DNA of 50,099 nt from Bacteroidia bacterium (GTDB lineage Bacteria > Bacteroidota > Bacteroidia > Bacteroidales > Azobacteroidaceae), in the NCBI GenBank assembly GCA_025996895.1, contig BNTW01000010.1, positions 1 through 50,099 of the forward strand, written 5' to 3'. The notes beneath the pieces were generated by a model that made no database searches, had not been told where the DNA came from, and saw only the letters and a list, made by a program, of their open reading frames with translations. Both the position numbers and the translations under genes were made by a program. Below are positions 45,200-50,099 of this stretch, one piece after another (positions within the stretch are counted from its first letter, which is position 1; every line of letters starts with the position of its first letter).

Positions 45200-45454
45200 T
45201 TGATTGAAAGAGCAAAAAATCGTTTCTTTTTGAAATTATTTTCCGATTTTACAGCTAAATTCAACGAATTGCTGAAACCCGATTTGCGCATTTACTCCCT
45301 TATCCGGCTGGGTATCAACGATAACGAAAAAATAGCCCAATTCCTGTGTTATTCCGTCAATACGATTTATGCCTACAAAACCAAAATCAAGAACAAAGCC
45401 CTGGCTTCCAACGAGGAATTTAAACAAAAAGTGATGGAAATCAAGTCAATATAA
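45200..45454 (+). pseudogene. 3' remnant of a DUF6377-type transcription regulator
   Basis: 84 codons that match the last part of DUF6377 regulators: [38 protein letters not shown] and [17 protein letters not shown], a LuxR-like helix-turn-helix. Whole proteins of this type have several hundred residues with a signal, repeats and a membrane helix, all missing here. No ATG starts the frame (only TTG at 45200). It lies 27 bp after recG, so a deletion up to that gene is likely. Confidence 0.75.
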
Positions 45455-45485
45455 TTAACAAAACAAAATTTATTTGATAATTTGT

Positions 45486-46033
45486 TTATTCTTTGATTAT
45501 CTTCTTCGTAATGCTTTGATTGCCGACAAAGATTTTTGCAAAATACACGTCTTTCGGCAAATGCGAAACGTCGATGGTATTAGACTTTCCATATTTCCAA
45601 AATATGGAAAGTCTTACGGTGCGACCGGAAATATCTGAAATTTCTACCTTTTCAATGGGTTGTCCCGAATTTATAAACAACTCGTTTTCAACAGGATTGG
45701 GATATATAACCACATCTGTTTTGTCGACAATGTTTTTTATTCCGGTTATAGAAGCCTCTATCGGTAATGGATTCGATGGATTGCCGTAAAAGGATGCCCT
45801 TCAATTTGGGGATAGTGTTGCAATAAAACACTGCCTCTACACTCATTTCCGGAAAATGTGCCGATTTCAAGCCGGTCGCCTTGCCATTCCACATCATCGT
45901 CCAACACAATATATGTGAGGGTCATATTGTTTGAATAACGATGTACATCTACCGTCCAGTGCAGTTGTGGCGTGTTTTCGCTGTTGCGCAATGCCGGAGC
46001 ATGAGAAACAGGGGCCGCTTCCGGATAAATCAA
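45486..46033 (-). pseudogene. T9SS-exported surface protein, internally deleted and frameshifted
   Basis: Two parts in different frames. The upstream part (46033 to about 45780) has LHWTVDVHRYSNNMTLT and EIGTFSGNECRGSV, a module common in Bacteroidota surface proteins. Near 45789 the frame changes, and the next frame goes on with FYGNPSNPLPIEASITG and VVIYPNPVENEL and a final ITKKIIKE, the type A C-terminal sorting domain for type IX secretion. No ATG fits the front end. It is a collapsed form of a larger gene. A full promoter is still present at 46057-46088. Confidence 0.82.
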
Positions 46034-46056
46034 TGTTTCTGTTTATATAATGAATA

Positions 46057-46088
46057 CAAAGTTATTACTTTTTTGTTGTTATGCCCAA
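46057..46088 (-). promoter_or_regulatory. Two-box promoter before the broken T9SS gene
   Basis: TAACTTTG (46057-46064, minus strand) matches TAnnTTTG and a TTG (46086-46088) lies 21 bp upstream. It points at the broken surface-protein gene, so the 5' control region was kept although the coding part was not. Confidence 0.6.
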
Positions 46089-46134
46089 TCATTTCCATGC
46101 GATTTTGGAAATAACGGAAAAAAATGACCTGTTT

Positions 46135-47652
46135 TCATTCCCACTCGATTGTGGCAGGCGGTTTGGAACTAATATCATACACCACGCGATTGACTCCGCG
46201 TACTTTATTAATAATTTCGTTCGATATTTTCGCTAAAAAGTCGTAAGGCAGATGCGCCCAATCGGCAGTCATAGCGTCCATCGAAGTAACCGCGCGCAAA
46301 GCGACCGCATTTTCATACGTGCGTTCGTCTCCCATCACGCCTACGGATTGCACCGGCAACAAAACTACGCCTGCTTGCCAAACGTCGTCGTACAAATTCC
46401 AATCGCGCAAGCCCTGAATAAAAATATCGTCGGCTTCCTGTAAAATTCGCACCTTTTCGGGCGTAATATCGCCCAGAATACGGACACCCAAACCCGGACC
46501 GGGAAACGGATGGCGTTTAATCAAATGCTCTTTCATGCCCAACTCTCGACCGACTTTCCGCACTTCGTCTTTGAATAGCAACCGAAGCGGCTCAACTAGT
46601 TTCAAGTTCATTTTTTCGGGCAGTCCGCCAACGTTGTGATGTGATTTAATGGTCGTTCCGGTAATCGAAAGCGACTCGATAATATCAGGATAAATCGTTC
46701 CCTGCGCCAGCCATTTAATGTTTTCAAGTTTTTGTGCTTCCCGGTCGAAAATATCAATAAACCCTTTGCCGATAATTTTCCGCTTCTTTTCCGGCTCTTT
46801 CACACCTGACAACGCCTGATAAAAATAATCTTTGGCGTCGATGCCCAACACGTTTAAACCCAAATGCGCGTAATCTTTCAATACTTTTTCAAACTCATTT
46901 TTCCGAAGCAAGCCGTTATCCACGAAAATACAGGTCAGATTTTTGCCGATAGCTTTGTTCAGCAATACCGCACTCACCGACGAATCTACCCCACCCGACA
47001 ACGCTAAAATCACTTTGTCGTTTCCTAATTGCTCTTTCAAACGTTGTACGGTCGATTCGATAAAGTTAGCAGGCGTCCAATCTTTTTTCGCATTGCAAAT
47101 TTCAAGAAAATTCTCCAATACCGTCATTCCGATTTCCGTGTGAAAAACTTCGGGGTGAAACTGCACCGCATACGTTTTTTCGCCTTCAATGCGGTAAGCG
47201 GCGCAAGGCACATCTTTCGTATTGGCAATAATCGTAAAATGTTCGGGAATAACCGTAATCGTATCACCGTGCGACATCCATACCTGTGAATTGCCGGAGA
47301 TATTTTTCATTAACCGGCCGGCTTTGTCCGTCGGCGTCAGCAGGGCGCGTCCATATTCGCGCGAGTCGCCTTTTTTCACTTTTCCACCCGAACTGTACGC
47401 CAGATATTGCGCACCGTAGCATATACCAAGTATCGGATATTTGCCTCGTATTGCGGATAAATCCGGTTTAAATGCTTCGGGGTCATTCACCGAAAAAGGA
47501 CTTCCCGACAAAATTACACCGATAACCGACTTGTCTTCTGCGGGAAATTTATTGTACGGCACAATCTCACAATACATATTTAATTCGCGCAACCGCCGTC
47601 CAATCAACTGCGTCGTCTGCGAGCCAAAATCCAGAATAATGATTTTTTCCAT
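46135..47652 (-). CDS. guaA: GMP synthase (glutamine-hydrolysing)
   Basis: Converts XMP to GMP. The 505-residue product has the class I glutaminase domain (Cys78 in GICYGAQY, His and Glu in [10 protein letters not shown]), the PP-loop ATPase domain ([10 protein letters not shown]) and the dimerisation domain with [16 protein letters not shown] and the C-terminal KPPATIEWE. Length is standard. ATG 47652 follows a -7 box by 20 bp. guaB is not seen nearby. Confidence 0.95.
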   Translation of the reverse strand: MEKIIILDFGSQTTQLIGRRLRELNMYCEIVPYNKFPAEDKSVIGVILSGSPFSVNDPEAFKPDLSAIRGKYPILGICYGAQYLAYSSGGKVKKGDSREYGRALLTPTDKAGRLMKNISGNSQVWMSHGDTITVIPEHFTIIANTKDVPCAAYRIEGEKTYAVQFHPEVFHTEIGMTVLENFLEICNAKKDWTPANFIESTVQRLKEQLGNDKVILALSGGVDSSVSAVLLNKAIGKNLTCIFVDNGLLRKNEFEKVLKDYAHLGLNVLGIDAKDYFYQALSGVKEPEKKRKIIGKGFIDIFDREAQKLENIKWLAQGTIYPDIIESLSITGTTIKSHHNVGGLPEKMNLKLVEPLRLLFKDEVRKVGRELGMKEHLIKRHPFPGPGLGVRILGDITPEKVRILQEADDIFIQGLRDWNLYDDVWQAGVVLLPVQSVGVMGDERTYENAVALRAVTSMDAMTADWAHLPYDFLAKISNEIINKVRGVNRVVYDISSKPPATIEWE

Positions 47653-47671
47653 GCTACAATCAAATTTACGG

Positions 47672-47679
47672 CAAAGGTA
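47672..47679 (-). promoter_or_regulatory. guaA -7 box (TACCTTTG)
   Basis: TACCTTTG on the minus strand matches TAnnTTTG exactly, 20 bp before the ATG. No TTG at the ideal -33 spacing. Back-to-back with the promoter at 47745; a small ACCGT/ACGGT hairpin (47707-47720) lies between. Confidence 0.6.
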
Positions 47680-47744
47680 CGAAAAAACTTTTACCTGTCG
47701 AAATATACCGTATTTACGGTATTTTCCGGAAAATAAACAGTCCT

Positions 47745-47752
47745 TAACTTTG
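47745..47752 (+). promoter_or_regulatory. -7 box (TAACTTTG) of the binding-protein / receptor pair
   Basis: TAACTTTG matches TAnnTTTG exactly, 38 bp before the ATG at 47790. No second box precedes the SusC-type gene at 48772, so this one probably drives both. Confidence 0.6.
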
Positions 47753-47789
47753 CATCTCCATTTTATTAATTTATTAAATAGGTTTAGTT

Positions 47790-48716
47790 ATGAAAAGATG
47801 TTTATATCTCTCGTTGTTATTTTTCGCAGTTATCACTGCAAAAGCATCGGATGGAAACGATACGCAAGAGGTGATTCGTATTAAAAGTGTGAAGTTTGCG
47901 CTTCCTTTGGTAGAACAGTGGATTTCCGAATATGCCAAAGTAAATCCGGATGCCCGCATTGTGATTGCGGATAAGGATACGGAAGCAGAGGAAATTGATA
48001 TTCAACTTTTGATATCCGACGTACAAAAAGAAAATGCGTATTCGAATCAATTTTATTCTTCGGTAGGCCGGTATGCCATTTTGCCGATTGCCGGTAAAAA
48101 CAATGTGTTGCTGAACGATTTGAATAAGAAAAAGTTGAATTCCAAACGGTTAAAAGAATTATTTTTTGAGAAAGATGTTTTGGATGATGATTATGAACCG
48201 GCGAAAGACAAATACAATGCGACGGTTTATTCAGGCTATAATTCGTCTTCCGTCACACAACCGTTTGCCCTCCATTTCGGCTATGAGCCGTCTAATCTGA
48301 AAGGTAAAAAAATATCGGGTGATGATATTTATCTGATCAATGCGGTTCAAAAAGATAATACCGGAGTCAGTTTCAATAACTTAAATTATATCTACGATTT
48401 AAATTCCCGTCAATTGAAAAAGGAAATCGCGCTGCTTCCGTTAGATTTGAAGAAAGAATACAATGAAGTGCTGGCGGAATCGAATTTGGACAAGCTGATT
48501 GGTCTATTGGAAGAAAAAGGGATCGAACTCATTCCGGTGGAAGAAATCGGTTTTGTTTTTCAAAATCAGGTGGATTTACAAGTGAAAAATTTTCTTCAAT
48601 GGGTATTGTCGGAAGGACAAACTTATAATCACCAATACGGATTTCTAAATTTGGATGAAAAAACGTTGAATCAACAAAAAGAACGGATAGAAACCCGTTT
48701 GTTGACATATAATTAA
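47790..48716 (+). CDS. Periplasmic substrate-binding (PstS-like) protein
   Basis: 308 residues with a signal peptide (KRCLYLSLLFFAVITAKA). The mature start (SVKFALPLVEQWISEYAKVNPDARI) and PIAGKNNVLL resemble the PBP-like domain of phosphate-type binding proteins. It is encoded 55 bp before a SusC/RagA-type receptor, with no ABC permease between, so it may serve the outer-membrane system rather than an ABC importer. The ligand is not known. It has no lipobox and so is presumably soluble in the periplasm. Confidence 0.7.
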   Translation: MKRCLYLSLLFFAVITAKASDGNDTQEVIRIKSVKFALPLVEQWISEYAKVNPDARIVIADKDTEAEEIDIQLLISDVQKENAYSNQFYSSVGRYAILPIAGKNNVLLNDLNKKKLNSKRLKELFFEKDVLDDDYEPAKDKYNATVYSGYNSSSVTQPFALHFGYEPSNLKGKKISGDDIYLINAVQKDNTGVSFNNLNYIYDLNSRQLKKEIALLPLDLKKEYNEVLAESNLDKLIGLLEEKGIELIPVEEIGFVFQNQVDLQVKNFLQWVLSEGQTYNHQYGFLNLDEKTLNQQKERIETRLLTYN

Positions 48717-48771
48717 AAAAGATTGTATCGACAAAAAAATAAATCAACATAATATTTTCACAAATAGCAAA

Positions 48772-50099
48772 ATGAAAAAACAATTTTATCTTTTATTCGT
48801 GTCTTTTATTTTTTCGATTAACGCTTATGCGCAAACAGTCATAAGCGGAAGAGTAATTGATGCAAAGACACAAGAGCCTATTATCGGGGCTTCGGTTGAT
48901 GTAAAATCAGCCACCGAAGGAGCAGTTACAGACTATGACGGTCATTTTGAGTTTAGAACAAACCGGTCGTTTCCGCTGTCTTTAACGGTGCGTTTTATCG
49001 GTTACAAAACGCAAGAGATTGATGTTTACGAAAATGAACCTATTGAAGTTGCTCTCACCGAAGATGTTAATTTATTAAATGAGGTGGTGGTTACCGCATT
49101 GGGAATCAGTAAAGAGAAAAAATCGTTAGGTTATGCTACACAAAATGTTAAAGGGGATGAACTGAATGGAAATACCTCTACGAATATTGTGAACGCTCTC
49201 GCCGGAAAGGCGGCAGGTGTGCGCATCACCAACGGTTCGGGCGATATTGGAGGATCTCGTATCATCATTCGTGGTGAAACATCTATTGCAGGCAACAACC
49301 AACCGCTTTTTGTGGTGGACGGTGTGCCTATTGACAACTCTCAATTGAATGTGGGAGACCAGTACCGCGACTTCCGCAATGCGGTTGCCGACTTAAATCC
49401 CGATGATATTGAATCTCTCAATATATTGAAAGGACCGAATGCAGCCGCTTTATACGGTTCACGAGCTGCACATGGTGTGATTTTGATTACAACCAAAAAA
49501 GGAACCGTACAAAAAGGTTTAGGCATCAATGTAACTGCCGGTGTATCCTTTGCGAATATAGTAAACCTGGCAAAATATCAAAATGAATTTGGCCAAGGAA
49601 CCGAAGGTGAGTTTAGCTTTGTAGATGGTAAAGGCGGCGGTGTAAACGACGGTTATGATGAAAGTTGGGGGCCTCGCCTTGACGGACGGCTTATTCCACA
49701 ATTCGATAGCCCGATTGTTAATGGCGTACGCCAAGCAACTCCTTGGGTGGCACATCCTAACAATGTGAAAGACTTTTTTGAAACCGGCGTTACGCAGGAT
49801 TACGGCATTTCTATTGCCAATGCCGGTGATAAATACAACTACCGGTTGGGAACTCACTATCAAGATCAGACAGGTACTGCGCCGAATACACGTATTAAGA
49901 AAACAAATTTCTCATACAGTGGCGATTACGAATTGACAAAACGCATCAAAATAGGTGCAAACGTTAATTACATCGTGACGGATGCGCCGAATATACCCGG
50001 TACCAGTAACGGCAGCGGCAGTAGCTTGCGCGGAAACAACATTATGTTGCAATTCTTGTGGTTTGGTCGCCAAGTGGATACCAAATCCTTGAAAAAAGG
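48772..50099 (+). CDS. SusC/RagA-type TonB-dependent outer-membrane receptor (3' end outside window)
   Basis: The frame from ATG 48772 is open to the window end (442 codons). A signal peptide ends NAYAQ. A carboxypeptidase-like domain follows (about 22-108: GRVIDAKTQEPIIGASV, VTDYDGHFEF), then NEVVVTALG and the plug domain with LAGKAAGVRI, RGETSIAGNNQPLFVVDGVPID and GPNAAALYGSRAAHGVILITTKKG. The start of the barrel is present. These receptors import glycans or peptides with a SusD-type lipoprotein; the partner would be to the right. Confidence 0.93.
   Translation, partial: MKKQFYLLFVSFIFSINAYAQTVISGRVIDAKTQEPIIGASVDVKSATEGAVTDYDGHFEFRTNRSFPLSLTVRFIGYKTQEIDVYENEPIEVALTEDVNLLNEVVVTALGISKEKKSLGYATQNVKGDELNGNTSTNIVNALAGKAAGVRITNGSGDIGGSRIIIRGETSIAGNNQPLFVVDGVPIDNSQLNVGDQYRDFRNAVADLNPDDIESLNILKGPNAAALYGSRAAHGVILITTKKGTVQKGLGINVTAGVSFANIVNLAKYQNEFGQGTEGEFSFVDGKGGGVNDGYDESWGPRLDGRLIPQFDSPIVNGVRQATPWVAHPNNVKDFFETGVTQDYGISIANAGDKYNYRLGTHYQDQTGTAPNTRIKKTNFSYSGDYELTKRIKIGANVNYIVTDAPNIPGTSNGSGSSLRGNNIMLQFLWFGRQVDTKSLKK

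Overview
This window is a chromosomal segment of a member of the Bacteroidota, almost certainly order Bacteroidales. The evidence is a repeated -7 promoter box of the form TAnnTTTG in front of many genes (often about 20 bp from a TTG at -33), a SusC/RagA-type TonB receptor, a type IX secretion sorting tail, a fused HisI-HisE, a NagB/PIG-L fusion, and Bacteroidales-like versions of HtpG, QueF, RecG and GyrB. No rRNA, tRNA or CRISPR array was seen. The genome looks compact but decaying: many convergent genes are 1 to 10 bp apart, yet at least six loci are truncated or broken (GSCFA protein, IS110 transposase, RhuM, a thioredoxin-like lipoprotein, a DUF6377 regulator, a T9SS surface protein). This pattern would suit a host-associated lineage; that is inference.

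Layout. 1-4780: end of an unknown gene, a 5'-truncated GSCFA gene, gyrB and recR on the minus strand, then an IS110 remnant. 4781-13869: an OPT transporter converges on lysC; lysC, ftsE, hisIE, hisF, hisA, hisH, rny, zapA and a coiled-coil gene all run leftward, so the end of histidine biosynthesis is joined to cell-division and RNA-decay genes. 14109-17398: htpG (with a sigma-54-like promoter and a clear terminator), an M28/glutaminyl-cyclase lipoprotein and sufE. 17439-22068 (minus): carboxynorspermidine synthase, aminopeptidase P, a lone exosortase-like membrane protein, an anti-sigma-like protein and an ECF sigma factor. 22197-29830: a helix-turn-helix-like gene, a GHL10 hydrolase divergent from dnaG, an alpha-amylase, RhuM debris and prs. 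29835-45172: NagB/PIG-L fusion, an MG2/plug protein, a long leftward cluster (lipoprotein fragment, dut, TPR, DUF4292, envC, queC, queF, radical SAM), a glycoside hydrolase, and the xseB-ispD-recG operon. 45200-50099: two gene remnants, guaA, and a periplasmic-binding-like protein followed by a SusC-type receptor cut by the window edge.

The most unusual feature is a set of short palindromic repeats that sit inside or between conserved genes. Five copies of a roughly 28-bp element share a loop (CTTGA, once CTTAT) and flanks, but their stem arms differ by paired, compensatory changes. One copy is inserted in frame in hisF, six residues after catalytic Asp130, and three are in frame in the MG2 protein. 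A second type, built of 7-bp units, forms a 16-bp perfect inverted repeat that encloses the queC stop and the queF start. A third is a perfect 28-bp palindrome in a gene remnant. They resemble in principle the protein-coding palindromic elements of Rickettsia.
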